This document shows, piece after piece, positions 22,939 to 31,483 of a stretch of DNA of 64,000 bases. Where the stretch lies: positions 62,001 to 126,000 of the forward strand of contig NZ_PCOQ01000010.1 of NCBI RefSeq assembly GCF_002975275.1. Reading direction: 5' to 3'. Every line of letters starts with the position of its first letter. Within the stretch, counting starts at the first letter, position 1. The notes beneath the pieces were generated by a model, which saw only the letters and a list, made by a program, of their open reading frames with translations, was not told the origin of the DNA and made no database searches. Both the position numbers and the translations under genes were made by a program. This DNA comes from Achromobacter sp. MYb9 (GTDB lineage: Bacteria > Pseudomonadota > Gammaproteobacteria > Burkholderiales > Burkholderiaceae_B).

Positions 22939-23044
22939 GGACCAGGGTGCGGCCGGTTCAGGCGTGTGCAAGTCGGCACGCCGCATGCTGCTCGACGACC
23001 GGGCCTTGCCGCAAGAGGCCAAACGGAGCTGAAAGATGAAAACG

Positions 23045-23492
23045 CAGAATTCTTCTTGTACAAGTCTGGCCCGGCTTGTAGCTGCGCGCGATGCGTGATC
23101 ACGAACGACGGGTCTATCTGTTTGTCGGCGATGCGCTTGAGGAGATCGTCGGTCCAGCGGCGGACGTGGGTTTGTCCCCTGCGCCAGGTCAATCCCTTGT
23201 TCATCGACGCGCCAAACGGGATCTTGTCGATCATCCCGCCGTACACGCCGGGAATCGACAGCGTTTCCCCCGGATGGCAGACATAATCATTTCGCGCAGA
23301 ACATGCGGCCGATCTGTTTCCGATGTCGCCGGATTTCATTCCGGGCATGAATCCATCGAAAAGATGCAGGTCCGAACCACATATGGCTCAGGCGCGGACC
23401 TTGATGATGGCGTCGCGCGGGTCTTCCAGAATGGGGTCGGGAACGGTGTCGTAGCGCACATCGTGCTTGCCGTGCCAGCAAAGTGCTTTCAT
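23045..23492 (-). pseudogene. Zinc-dependent alcohol/formaldehyde dehydrogenase remnant
   Basis: From ATG 23492 the frame gives [20 protein letters not shown] and [12 protein letters not shown], then an in-frame TGA (codon 35). It continues AICGSDLHLFDGFMPGMKSG DI, the start of the roughly 390-residue zinc alcohol dehydrogenases of the formaldehyde dehydrogenase type, including the catalytic Cys in CGSDLH. After DI about 250 codons are missing, and the sequence resumes with the C-terminal GETLSIPGVYGGMIDKIPFG, MNKGLTWRRGQTHV and IDPSFVITHRAQL. Homology ends near 23045. So there is one nonsense codon plus one large deletion that removes the cofactor domain. The sigma-54 promoter upstream is intact. 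Confidence 0.88.
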
Positions 23493-23544
23493 GAGAATCC
23501 CCTAAAAACGGCGTTCGCGTGGTTGCGATCGCGTCAGGCGGCCA

Positions 23545-23560
23545 CGCAACTATCGTGCCG
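23545..23560 (-). promoter_or_regulatory. Sigma-54 promoter in front of the dehydrogenase pseudogene
   Basis: Minus-strand CGGCACGATAGTTGCG, with GG-N10-GC spacing, 53 bases upstream of ATG 23492. Confidence 0.75.
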
Positions 23561-23596
23561 CGTCCGGCACGGTGGGGCACGGCGTCCAAGCGCGGC

Positions 23597-23612
23597 GGGT
23601 ACGCAACTTGCT
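23597..23612 (+). promoter_or_regulatory. Sigma-54 promoter for the low-affinity iron permease gene
   Basis: GGGTACGCAACTTGCT, with GG-N10-GC spacing, 33 bases upstream of ATG 23645. Confidence 0.78.
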
Positions 23613-23644
23613 ATGTGCGGTGCGTTCCAATCCCAAGGGTGTAC

Positions 23645-24151
23645 ATGTACAGACCCGGAAAATCTAAAACGGCCGATGAAAAGGCCGTCGCGGTATCTCC
23701 GCCCGTCAAGCGCATGGGCGCGCTCTCGCGGTTCTTCGATCACTTCGCGGCGCAAGTCACCAACTGGGCGGGCTCACCCGTCGCGTTCGGATGCGCGGTG
23801 CTGGCGGTAGGCGGTTGGGCCGCGACCGGCCCGGCGTTTGGATACTCGGAAACGTGGCAACTCGTCATCAACACCGGCACCACGATCATTACGTTCCTGA
23901 TGGTATTTTTGATTCAACAAAGTCAAAACAAGAACAGCCGTGCCCTCCACTTGAAGTTGGACGAGTTGCTGATCGCGTTGAAGGGGGCCGACGAGGCGTT
24001 CGTGGATGCAGAGCAACTGGATGAAGATAAGCTGCGCGCGCTGGCCACGGCCTGCACGGCGCGCGCGCATAAGCTGGCACGACGCTCGCGCAAAGAAGGG
24101 CGGAAGGGGGCCAGGCAACGCACGGCACGCCGTGCCCCCACCCGGTCCTGA
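23645..24151 (+). CDS. Low-affinity iron permease family protein
   Basis: A 168-residue protein from ATG 23645 (AAGGG upstream); a later in-frame ATG at about 23714 is an alternative. Two membrane helices with the family's conserved GSPVAFGCAVLAVGGWAATG, YSETWQLVINTGTTIITFLM and VFLIQQSQNKNSRALHLKLD, then an acidic helix (DEAFVDAEQLDEDKLRAL) and a basic tail. Named after yeast Fet4, but bacterial members are short and transport has not been proven for them. A member of the sigma-54 cluster. The stop is 1 base from the end of the convergent DUF892 fragment. Confidence 0.85.
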   Translation: MYRPGKSKTADEKAVAVSPPVKRMGALSRFFDHFAAQVTNWAGSPVAFGCAVLAVGGWAATGPAFGYSETWQLVINTGTTIITFLMVFLIQQSQNKNSRALHLKLDELLIALKGADEAFVDAEQLDEDKLRALATACTARAHKLARRSRKEGRKGARQRTARRAPTRS

Positions 24152-24152
24152 A

Positions 24153-24540
24153 TTACTTGGCCTTTCCCGCGCGCGCCGCTTCGGCGTTTGTCTGTTGCAA
24201 CGCAAGCATGCTCAGCTTTTCGTCTGTCGCCTTTTCTTCGGCTAGCGTTTCCTTCAGCAGCGTCAACGCCTGCGTTTCGCCCAACTGCTTGGCGAAGGTG
24301 CAAAGCGTTCCGTAGCTGGCAATTTCGTAATGCTCGACTTTCTGCGCTGCGGCGATTAGCGCCGCATCGCATACGGGCCCCTTTTCCACTTCGTCGATAA
24401 CGTCGTTGCCCTCTTCGACCAGGCCTTCCATGGCCGCGCACTTAATGCGCTTGAGACGGAATTGCGCGGCTTCGACGATTTTGTCGATGCGCTCCACCTG
24501 CCCCCGTGTTTCCTCCAGATGAACGGTGAACGCCCACCGC
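24153..24540 (-). pseudogene. DUF892 (YciE-type) ferritin-like gene truncated at its 5' end
   Basis: The frame reads AFTVHLEETRGQVERIDKIV, AAMEGLVEEGNDVIDEVEKG, AALIAAAQKVEHYEIASYGT and LLKETLAEEKATDEKLSMLA. These are the second to fourth helices of the YciE family, including Glu and His metal ligands. The first 50 or so residues of the roughly 165-residue protein are missing: upstream of AFTVHLEE the sequence is unrelated and soon meets a stop (24564), beside the 3' end of the LysR gene. A GTG at 24497 could start a shortened 114-residue protein, but without the first helix the di-iron bundle is incomplete. The break near 24540 marks the edge of the stress cluster. Confidence 0.8.
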
Positions 24541-24560
24541 GGATGGCGGTCTACGCGGGC

Positions 24561-25463
24561 TCACAACGCCGCTTCGGCAAGGCTGGCGATGAACGCCTTG
24601 GCGGCGTCCGGCATGATGCGTCCCGCCAGCGTCTGCACTTCAAAGTGACGCTCGTTCATTTCGCGGTCGCGTAGCGGCACCGCGACGATCCTGCCCCATC
24701 GCAGGCGGTGGCGGATCGCCAGTTCGCCGCAGAAGGCAACGCCGCCGCCGGCGCTGGCGAAGCCGACCAGCGCGTCGATGCTGCGGCTGGTGAAGGCCGG
24801 CTCGCAATGTAGCTGCTGGCGGCTGCAGCTGATGTCGATCAGTTGGCGTAGCGTGGAATCGGGGCTGGGCAAGGCCAGCGGGTAGGCGATCAACTGAGGC
24901 AGTGCCACGTCGCGCCGGCCCGCCAGCGGATGGTCGGCGGCCAGTATCGCGCGGACCGGCGCGGGCACGCGGACTTCCACCCGGATGTCCCGCTGCGACG
25001 TCAGGCTGAGCGTGACGCCGATGTCGGCCGAGCCGTCGCGGATCCGCTGGGGAATCTCTTGTTGCGAACACACGTCCAGCGAAAACCGGATGCCCGAAAA
25101 TTGCTGTCGGAATTGGGCGATGGCGGCGGGCACGAATTCCGACGCATAGCCTTCCGTGCTGGCGATGCGCACATGGCCCTGCCGCAAGCCGCGCAGCGCC
25201 TGGATATCGCCGGCCACGCGCTCCACGTCCTGTTGCATCCGTTTGGCGTGCGCCGCCAGCAGTTCGCCAGCGGCGTTAGGGGTCATGCCCCGGGCCTGTC
25301 GTTCGAACAACAGCGTATCCAGCTCGCGCTCCATCCGGGCGATCTGGCGGCTTACGGCTGACGGGGCCACGTCCAGCCGGGCCGCCGCCGCGCTGACCGA
25401 GCCGGTGCGCACGACTTCCAAAAAGTAGCGTAGCGAGATTTCCTGCAGGACTTGAGGATTCAT
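24561..25463 (-). CDS. LysR-family regulator, likely of the dsdA locus
   Basis: A 300-residue protein from ATG 25463. N-terminal winged helix-turn-helix (LRYFLEVVRTGSVSAAAARL, then VAPSAVSRQIARMERELDTL), then a periplasmic-binding-protein-like effector domain (GHVRIASTEGYASEFVPAAI, IGVTLSLTSQRDIRVEV, AGGGVAFCGELAIRHRL). It is divergent from dsdA with 117 bases between, which hold a TTTGCG-N5-CGCAAA palindrome. By position it is probably the activator of D-serine use, as DsdC is in E. coli, though it need not be a DsdC orthologue. Confidence 0.88.
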   Translation of the reverse strand: MNPQVLQEISLRYFLEVVRTGSVSAAAARLDVAPSAVSRQIARMERELDTLLFERQARGMTPNAAGELLAAHAKRMQQDVERVAGDIQALRGLRQGHVRIASTEGYASEFVPAAIAQFRQQFSGIRFSLDVCSQQEIPQRIRDGSADIGVTLSLTSQRDIRVEVRVPAPVRAILAADHPLAGRRDVALPQLIAYPLALPSPDSTLRQLIDISCSRQQLHCEPAFTSRSIDALVGFASAGGGVAFCGELAIRHRLRWGRIVAVPLRDREMNERHFEVQTLAGRIMPDAAKAFIASLAEAAL

Positions 25464-25476
25464 GGTGGCGTACAGG

Positions 25477-25493
25477 TTTGCGGAAAGCGCAAA
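25477..25493. promoter_or_regulatory. Palindrome TTTGCG-N5-CGCAAA, candidate LysR site
   Basis: Perfect 6-base arms at 25477-25482 and 25488-25493 between the LysR and dsdA genes. A second shorter palindrome (TTGCTGCAA) lies at 25515-25523. Spacing and place fit LysR-type recognition and activation sites. Confidence 0.55.
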
Positions 25494-25580
25494 GCAGAAT
25501 TCTATCCGTTGATATTGCTGCAAAGCTATCCCGAACCCTAGGATGTGGCATTCCCTGCGCCAATGGTGGGTACCACAGCC

Positions 25581-26930
25581 ATGTTTCAATCCAACGATCC
25601 TTCCCTGTCCCCCGTTCTTGAATCGTTGCGGGGCGCGCGGCCGCTGCTATGGACGACGCCGGCCTCGATGGCCGCCGCTCCGTCCTCGGGCGCGCCGTTC
25701 TCGATGGATCAGGTGCTGTCCGCGCAGGAGCGCTTTGCGCGATTCGCGCCATTGCTGGCCGAGCTGTTTCCCGAACTTGCCGCGACGGCGGGCGTGATCG
25801 AATCGCCGCTATTGCCGGCCGCCGGCATGCAGGCGGCCATCGCCTTGCCGCCCGAGATGGGCCGCTTGTGGATTAAGGCCGACCATGCGCTGCCGGTGGC
25901 AGGCTCGATCAAGGCGCGGGGCGGCTTGCATGAGGTGCTTGAATTTGCGGAATCGCTGGCGATAGGGCAGGGCTTGCTGCGCCAGGGGGACGACTACCGC
26001 AAGCTGGCGGGAGCCGCGGCGCGCACCTGCTTTGGCCGGTATCAGGTGGCAGTCGGGTCCACGGGAAATCTGGGCCTGTCCATCGGCGTGATCGCCTCGG
26101 CGCTGGGATTCCGGTCGGCGGTGCATATGTCGGCCGATGCCAAGGCCTGGAAGAAAGCGCGGCTGCGCGCGCGCGGGGTGGATGTTGTAGAGCACGCGGG
26201 CGACTACGAAAAGGCCGTGGCGGCAGGGCGTGCGCAGGTCGAAGCCGACCCTTGCGGCTACTTCGTGGACGACGAACGTTCCGCCTCGTTGTTCCTGGGC
26301 TATGCAGCTGCGGCGCTGCACCTGCGTGCCCAACTGGCGCAGGCCGGCGTGCGCGTGGATGCCGAGCACCCGCTTTTCGTCTACCTGCCATGCGGCGTGG
26401 GCGGCGCGCCCGGCGGCATCGCGTTCGGCCTGACCCAGCTTTATGGTCCGCACGTCCATTGTTTCTTTGCAGAGCCCGTGCAGTCACCTTGTTTTCTGGC
26501 GCGCATGATGGCCGGCTGCGGGCAATTGCCCGGCCTGCCGGTGCCGCCGTCGGTGTACGACCTGGGGCTGACCAACCAGACGGAGGCCGACGGCCTGGCA
26601 GTGCCCTGCGCGTCCGAATTGGCCTATGCGGCGGTGGGCGCCCACCTGCGCGGCGTGGTCACGGTGGAAGACGACACCCTGTACGCCGATCTGGCGCGTT
26701 TGCACGACAGCGAAGGCTTACGCATCGAGCCATCCGCCGCCGCAGGTTTCAGCGGGCCCCGTCACCTTTGCGGCAGCGTCGCCGGCCAGGCGTGGTTGCG
26801 CACGCAGGGACTGCAGGCGCACCTGCCTCGCGCCACTCATTTGGCCTGGACCACGGGCGGGCTGTTCGTGCCCGACGAAGAATATGACCGATTCCTGAGC
26901 CGCGGGCGCCCGCTTGCGGCCGGTTCCTAG
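25581..26930 (+). CDS. dsdA: D-serine ammonia-lyase (D-serine dehydratase)
   Basis: A 449-residue protein. The PLP-binding Lys is Lys111 in [11 protein letters not shown]. The phosphate or substrate loop is [11 protein letters not shown]. Further DsdA signatures: [35 protein letters not shown] and [15 protein letters not shown]. It converts D-serine to pyruvate and ammonia in the cytoplasm. The frame is open to a GTG at 25545 and an ATG at 25563; ATG 25581 is preferred because the family's N terminus begins about here. Followed by a Bug receptor (48 bases) and an amidase, suggesting one operon for uptake and breakdown of a D-serine-containing or amide compound. Confidence 0.92.
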   Translation: MFQSNDPSLSPVLESLRGARPLLWTTPASMAAAPSSGAPFSMDQVLSAQERFARFAPLLAELFPELAATAGVIESPLLPAAGMQAAIALPPEMGRLWIKADHALPVAGSIKARGGLHEVLEFAESLAIGQGLLRQGDDYRKLAGAAARTCFGRYQVAVGSTGNLGLSIGVIASALGFRSAVHMSADAKAWKKARLRARGVDVVEHAGDYEKAVAAGRAQVEADPCGYFVDDERSASLFLGYAAAALHLRAQLAQAGVRVDAEHPLFVYLPCGVGGAPGGIAFGLTQLYGPHVHCFFAEPVQSPCFLARMMAGCGQLPGLPVPPSVYDLGLTNQTEADGLAVPCASELAYAAVGAHLRGVVTVEDDTLYADLARLHDSEGLRIEPSAAAGFSGPRHLCGSVAGQAWLRTQGLQAHLPRATHLAWTTGGLFVPDEEYDRFLSRGRPLAAGS

Positions 26931-26978
26931 GCGCCGCCAGACGCGCCGCACTTTCCACCTATCTCATCGAGCACAGCC

Positions 26979-27959
26979 ATGAACACTTCGCTTCTTGCAG
27001 TCAGTCTCGCCTTTGCCAGCGTCATGGGCGCCGTTGCGCCCGCAGCGGCGCAGGACGCTTACCCCAGCCGTCCGTTGACGATGGTCGTGCCCTTTCCACC
27101 CGGCGGCGCCACCGATGTGCTGGGGCGCGTGGTCGCGCAGAAACTTGGGCAGGAGTTGGGACGCACGGTGGTAGTGGAAAACCGCGCCGGCGCGGGCACC
27201 GTGATCGGCGCCAGCTTCGTGGCAAAGGCTGCGCCTGACGGCTACACGCTGCTGGTCAGTTCCGGCACGACCTTCACGGTGAATCCGGCCATCCAGAAGA
27301 ACCTGCCGTATGACCCGGTAAAGAGTTTCGAGCCCATCGGCATCGTGGGCCGCACGGGCCTGGCGCTGCTGGCCAACCCCAAGGTGCCGGTCAAGGACCT
27401 GAAGGAGTTCGTCGCCTATGTGAAGGATCACGCCCAGGAACAGCCGCCATACGGCTCGTTCGGCACCGGCACCACCGCGCATTTCGTGGGCGAAGCCTTC
27501 ATGGCGGCGGCGAAGCTGAAGATGACGCACGTGCCCTACAAGGGCAGCGCCCCTGCGATGACGGACCTGATCGGCGGCCAGATTCCGTTCTCGGTCGACA
27601 CCGTGGCCGCGGCGCTGCCGCAAAGCAAGCAGGGCAAGGTGCGGGTCCTGGCGATTTCCAGCCCCGCGCGCTCGGCCTTTTTCCCGGATGTGCCCACGTT
27701 CGCGGAACAGGGCTATCCCTCGGTGGCGATGGACACGTGGCTGATGGTGGCCGCGCCGCGCGGCTTGCCCGCCAATGTGAAAAGCCGGCTGGAGCAGGCG
27801 CTGCGCGCCACGGTTGAATCGCCCGAAGTGAAAAAGAGCCTGGAGGCCCAGGGTTTCGAGGCGGCCTTTGCCAGCGCCGCCGACGGCGAGGCGCTGATTC
27901 AGCGGGAATTGCCGGTGATGAAAGACGTCGCGCAACGCGCGAACATCAAGATCGATTGA
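26979..27959 (+). CDS. Bug/TctC-family tripartite tricarboxylate-type periplasmic receptor
   Basis: A 326-residue protein with a signal peptide ending near APAAAQDA, then the Bug signature YPSRPLTMVVPFPPGGATDV and the second ligand loop APDGYTLLVSSGTTFTVNP. The binding cleft region includes YGSFGTGTTAHFVGE and HVPYKGSAPAM. Such receptors bind small carboxylates or amides in the periplasm, often as orphans without the TctAB membrane parts, as here. Located between dsdA and an amidase, so the ligand may be an amide or amino acid derivative handled by them. Confidence 0.9.
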   Translation: MNTSLLAVSLAFASVMGAVAPAAAQDAYPSRPLTMVVPFPPGGATDVLGRVVAQKLGQELGRTVVVENRAGAGTVIGASFVAKAAPDGYTLLVSSGTTFTVNPAIQKNLPYDPVKSFEPIGIVGRTGLALLANPKVPVKDLKEFVAYVKDHAQEQPPYGSFGTGTTAHFVGEAFMAAAKLKMTHVPYKGSAPAMTDLIGGQIPFSVDTVAAALPQSKQGKVRVLAISSPARSAFFPDVPTFAEQGYPSVAMDTWLMVAAPRGLPANVKSRLEQALRATVESPEVKKSLEAQGFEAAFASAADGEALIQRELPVMKDVAQRANIKID

Positions 27960-27973
27960 GAAGGAGCGCGACG

Positions 27974-29497
27974 ATGACATTGGACGACACCCTGGTCTCC
28001 CTGACCGCCGTGGAGCTGCGGCGCATGATAGGCGCGCGGCAGCTTTCCCCGGTGGAGTTGCTGGAGGCGTGCATCGCGCGTATCGAAGCGGTCAATCCCT
28101 ACGTGAATGCCGTTACCGCCAGGGCCTATGAGCGTGCCAGGGCCGAGGCGCGCGCCGCCGAACGCGCCGTGATGGCGGGCGAGCCGCTGGGCCTGTTGCA
28201 TGGCCTGCCAATGGGCGTGAAGGACCTGGAACCTACCGCCGGGGTGCTGACGACCTACGGCTCGGCGCTGTATCGCGGCTATGTGCCCGACGAGGATGTC
28301 GAACTGGTGGCCCGCCTGCGGCGCGCCGGCGCCATCGTCGCCGCCAAGACCAACGTGCCGGAGATGGGCGCAGGGGCCAATTCACGCAATACGGTGTGGG
28401 GCGCGACGGGCAACCCGTTCAACCCCAACCTGAACGCGGGTGGCTCGTCCGGGGGATCCGCGGCCGCGCTGGCCTGCGACATGCTGCCCGTAAGCACCGG
28501 ATCGGACACCGGCGGTTCGCTGCGCATCCCCGCATCCAAGTGCGGTGTGGTGGGATTCCGGCCGTCGCCGGGCATCGTTCCCAGCGTGCGCAAGCTGCTG
28601 GGCTGGACGCCGATCTCCGTGGTCGGGCCGATGGGGCGCACGGTGGCGGACGCCTGCCTGCAGATGGCCGCGTCGGCCGGCCCGCACGCTGGCGATCCGC
28701 TCAGCTATCCGCTCGATCCGCTGCAGTTCCTGCATCCGGGCGTGGCCGACCTGGGTTCGCTGCGCGTGGCCTACACCGAAGACTTCGGCTGCTGCGCCGT
28801 CGATGACGGTATCCGCGCCGTGTTCAGGAAGAAGATCGCCGCCATGGGGCATCTGTTCGCGGCGTGCGATCCGATCGAGCTGGACCTGGGCGACGCCCAC
28901 CGCTGTTTTGACGTGCTGCGGGCCGAGGCCTTCGTCGCCGGCATGCGCGATGCCTACGAAAAGGACCCCGCAAGCCTCGGGCCCAACACCCGCGCCAACT
29001 TCGAAATGGGCGCGGCCATGAGCCTGAAGGACTGCGCCTGGGCGCAGTCCGAGCAGACCCGCCTGATCAAGCGCTTCCAGCGGGCCTATGACGACTACGA
29101 CCTGATTCTGTCGCCCACCACGCCGGTCTCGCCATTTCCCTGGACGCAGTTGTATGCCGACACCATCAACGGCGTCGCGCAGGAGAACTACTACCGTTGG
29201 CTGGCGCTGACGTACGTCATCACGCTGACGACGCATCCGGCCTTGACGCTGCCTTGTGGGCGCGACGACCAGGGCATGCCGTTTGGCCTGCAAATCGTGG
29301 GGCGCTTCCGGGGCGACCGAGAGGTGCTGGAGGCCGCCCAGGCAATGGAGCTGGCCTTTGCCGGCCAGGAGGCCCTGCGGCGTCCGCGCCCGGACCTGGC
29401 CGCGCTACGCACGGCGGAACCCGCCTTGACGTCAATCGTGACGACCCCGCCGCAATTGCAAGGCCAGGGTCAGTCTGGGGAGGTGTCGGCCGTATAG
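27974..29497 (+). CDS. Amidase-signature-family amidohydrolase
   Basis: A 507-residue protein from ATG 27974 after AAGGAG. Ser-cisSer-Lys triad seen as Lys in GLPMGVKDLEP, and the Gly/Ser-rich signature NAGGSSGGSAAALACDMLPV followed by GSDTGGSLRIPASKCG. Hydrolyses an amide to acid and ammonia; related to GatA-type and N-carbamoyl or aliphatic amidases, without a clear subtype. Fourteen bases behind the Bug receptor, so it is in the dsdA operon. It may release D-serine or another acid from an amide taken up via the receptor, which is inference. Confidence 0.9.
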   Translation: MTLDDTLVSLTAVELRRMIGARQLSPVELLEACIARIEAVNPYVNAVTARAYERARAEARAAERAVMAGEPLGLLHGLPMGVKDLEPTAGVLTTYGSALYRGYVPDEDVELVARLRRAGAIVAAKTNVPEMGAGANSRNTVWGATGNPFNPNLNAGGSSGGSAAALACDMLPVSTGSDTGGSLRIPASKCGVVGFRPSPGIVPSVRKLLGWTPISVVGPMGRTVADACLQMAASAGPHAGDPLSYPLDPLQFLHPGVADLGSLRVAYTEDFGCCAVDDGIRAVFRKKIAAMGHLFAACDPIELDLGDAHRCFDVLRAEAFVAGMRDAYEKDPASLGPNTRANFEMGAAMSLKDCAWAQSEQTRLIKRFQRAYDDYDLILSPTTPVSPFPWTQLYADTINGVAQENYYRWLALTYVITLTTHPALTLPCGRDDQGMPFGLQIVGRFRGDREVLEAAQAMELAFAGQEALRRPRPDLAALRTAEPALTSIVTTPPQLQGQGQSGEVSAV

Positions 29498-29566
29498 CGG
29501 CCCGGTCGAAGACGATCGGCGCGGAACGCCGGGCAAGCGTTTGCCGTCATCAAGGGCCGACGCAGC

Positions 29567-30568
29567 CTACACCATCTTCACCACGACCTTGCCCTTGGCT
29601 CGGCCCGTCTCCGCGTAGGCCAGCGCGCGGTGCGTGTCGTTGAACGGGAGTACGCGGTCAATGACCGGGGTGATGGCGCCGGACTCGACCAGCGACGTGA
29701 TCTCACGCAACTGCGCGCCGTCGGCCCGCATGAAGACGAAGCGGTACTCGACGCCCTTCCGGCGGGCTTTGCGGCGGATGCCGCGACTGAGCAGGCGCAA
29801 TACCAGCTTGAGCGGCCAGGCCAGCCCGCGCGCGGCGGCGAATGCCGGGGTAGGGGGGCCGGAAATGGAAACCAGACGCCCACCCGGCTTGAGAATCTGC
29901 AGAGACCGGGTCAGATCGTCTTTGCCTAGGCTGTTGAGGACGACGTCGTAGTCGCGAAGCACGGTGGCGAAATCCTGCCGCTTGTAGTCGATGACAACGT
30001 CCGCCCCAAGGGCTTTGACCCATGCGACATTGGCCGTACTTGTGGTCGTGGCGACGAAGGCGCCAAGATGTTTGGCCAACTGGATGGCAATGGTGCCCAC
30101 ACCGCCGGAGCCCGCCTGGATGAACACGCGCTGCCCCTTTTTCAGTTGCGCGGTTTCCACCAGCGCCTGCCACGCGGTCAGGGCCACCAGTGGAAGGGAC
30201 GCGGCTTCGTCCATGCCAAGATTGCCGGGCTTGAGCGCGACCGAAGACGCCTTGACGGCGATGCGCTCGGCGAACGTGCCGATACGGTCATCGTCGGGGC
30301 GCGCATACACCTCGTCGCCCGGCTTGAATTGGCGCGCCCCCGCTCCCACTTGCACGACCGTGCCCGCCACGTCGTTGCCCAAAATGAGGGGAAGGCGATA
30401 AGGCAAGATCAACTTGAACTCGCCCCGTCTGATCTTGGCGTCCAGCGCGTTGACGCTGGCGGCATGGACCTGGATCAGGACGTCGTCCTCGCGCAAGACC
30501 GGCTCCGGCATGTCCGCGATGCGGCCGGTTTCGTTCTTGCCATAGCGATCGATGATGAAGGCTTTCAT
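29567..30568 (-). CDS. Zinc-independent MDR/quinone oxidoreductase
   Basis: A 333-residue medium-chain dehydrogenase/reductase of the quinone reductase (zeta-crystallin) type. Seen: catalytic domain ASVNALDAKIRRGEFK and LILGNDVAGTVVQVGAGA; NADP-binding QAGSGGVGTIAIQLAKHLGA; LNSLGKDDLTRSLQILKPGG. No structural or catalytic zinc ligands are seen, which fits an NADPH-dependent quinone or enone reductase. The ATG overlaps the stop of the upstream SDR gene as ATGA. Third gene of the OYE-SDR-MDR unit, which a TetR regulator faces. Confidence 0.9.
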   Translation of the reverse strand: MKAFIIDRYGKNETGRIADMPEPVLREDDVLIQVHAASVNALDAKIRRGEFKLILPYRLPLILGNDVAGTVVQVGAGARQFKPGDEVYARPDDDRIGTFAERIAVKASSVALKPGNLGMDEAASLPLVALTAWQALVETAQLKKGQRVFIQAGSGGVGTIAIQLAKHLGAFVATTTSTANVAWVKALGADVVIDYKRQDFATVLRDYDVVLNSLGKDDLTRSLQILKPGGRLVSISGPPTPAFAAARGLAWPLKLVLRLLSRGIRRKARRKGVEYRFVFMRADGAQLREITSLVESGAITPVIDRVLPFNDTHRALAYAETGRAKGKVVVKMV

Positions 30569-31386
30569 GCGCGGGGGGGCTCGGCCTGGAGGGCAGCGCG
30601 TGGGGCAGGGCGATATCGGTCCGCGGCCTGCATCTGGCGGATATCCGAGAGCAGCCCCTGGCGCGCGACGTCCAGCGCGTCCCAGCGCGCCGCCACATGC
30701 AGCGGGGGGATGGTCACGGCCTCGCGGCGATCAAACCCGATCAGGGCGGCATCCACCAGTTCACCCACGTCCATCACTTCGGACAAAGTGCTGATGTCGA
30801 TGCCAGCTCGTTCCCAGATTTCAGTGCGCGTGGCGGCGGGCAAAACGGCCTGCAGGTAGACGCCCTTCGGCGCCAGTTCCAGGCTTAGCCCCTGCGACAG
30901 GAACAGCACGAAGGCTTTGGTCGCGCCGTAGACCGACATGCCGAATTCCGGCGCAAAACCAACCACCGAACCGATGTTCACGATCGCGCCTTCGCCGGCT
31001 TTGGCCAGTCGCGGCGCGATGGCGGCGGCCAGGCGCGTGAGCGCGGTAATGTTCAAGGTCACCAGCCGTTCGATGCTGTCAGCCGATTGGTCGACAAAGC
31101 CACCGGACTGGGCGATGCCCGCATTGTTGATCAGGATGCCGATGCGGGCATCGTCGCGCAGGCGCGCCTCAACGGCGGCCAGGTCATCGCGCTGAGTGAG
31201 GTCGGCCGGTAGCGTCTGGACCTCGACGCCGGTTTCCTGGTGCAGGCGGGCGGCCAGGGCTTCCAGTCGCGCCCGATCGCGCGCAACCAGCACAAGATCG
31301 TGGCCGCGCCGGGCAAAGCGTTCGGCATAAACAGCACCGATGCCGCTGGAGGCGCCGGTGATGAGGACGGTGGGATGAACGTTCAT
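30565..31386 (-). CDS. SDR-family oxidoreductase
   Basis: A 273-residue classical SDR from ATG 31386. TVLITGASSGIGAVYAERFA (cofactor loop), INNAGIAQSG, the catalytic Ser in NIGSVVGFAPE, and MSVYGATKAFVLFLSQGL (Tyr-x3-Lys). The substrate is unknown. The longer upstream frame to 31545 lacks a start signal. It lies 97 bases behind the OYE gene and is coupled to the MDR gene, so the three reductases probably act together on electrophilic enones or quinones. Confidence 0.9.
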   Translation of the reverse strand: MNVHPTVLITGASSGIGAVYAERFARRGHDLVLVARDRARLEALAARLHQETGVEVQTLPADLTQRDDLAAVEARLRDDARIGILINNAGIAQSGGFVDQSADSIERLVTLNITALTRLAAAIAPRLAKAGEGAIVNIGSVVGFAPEFGMSVYGATKAFVLFLSQGLSLELAPKGVYLQAVLPAATRTEIWERAGIDISTLSEVMDVGELVDAALIGFDRREAVTIPPLHVAARWDALDVARQGLLSDIRQMQAADRYRPAPRAALQAEPPRA

Positions 31387-31483
31387 GGCGTGCTTCTCTA
31401 AAGATAGGTGCAAATGATGGGATGGATTGCGTGCCGGGCCGACGAGGGCGCGGCCGCATGGCCCCGGGCCCTTGTCAACGGGA

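Noticed and set aside
2817-23612. GGGAAC elements as -35 boxes of an ECF (EcfG-type) sigma factor
   Set aside because: The first bases vary between GGGAAC, GGCATG and GGTAC, while a fixed TTGC follows exactly 10 bases after GG. That is the sigma-54 pattern; ECF -10 elements at 16-17 bases spacing were not consistent.
29498-29566. CGGCG/CGCCG hairpin between amidase and MDR genes as a terminator
   Set aside because: Short stem and no T tract on either strand.
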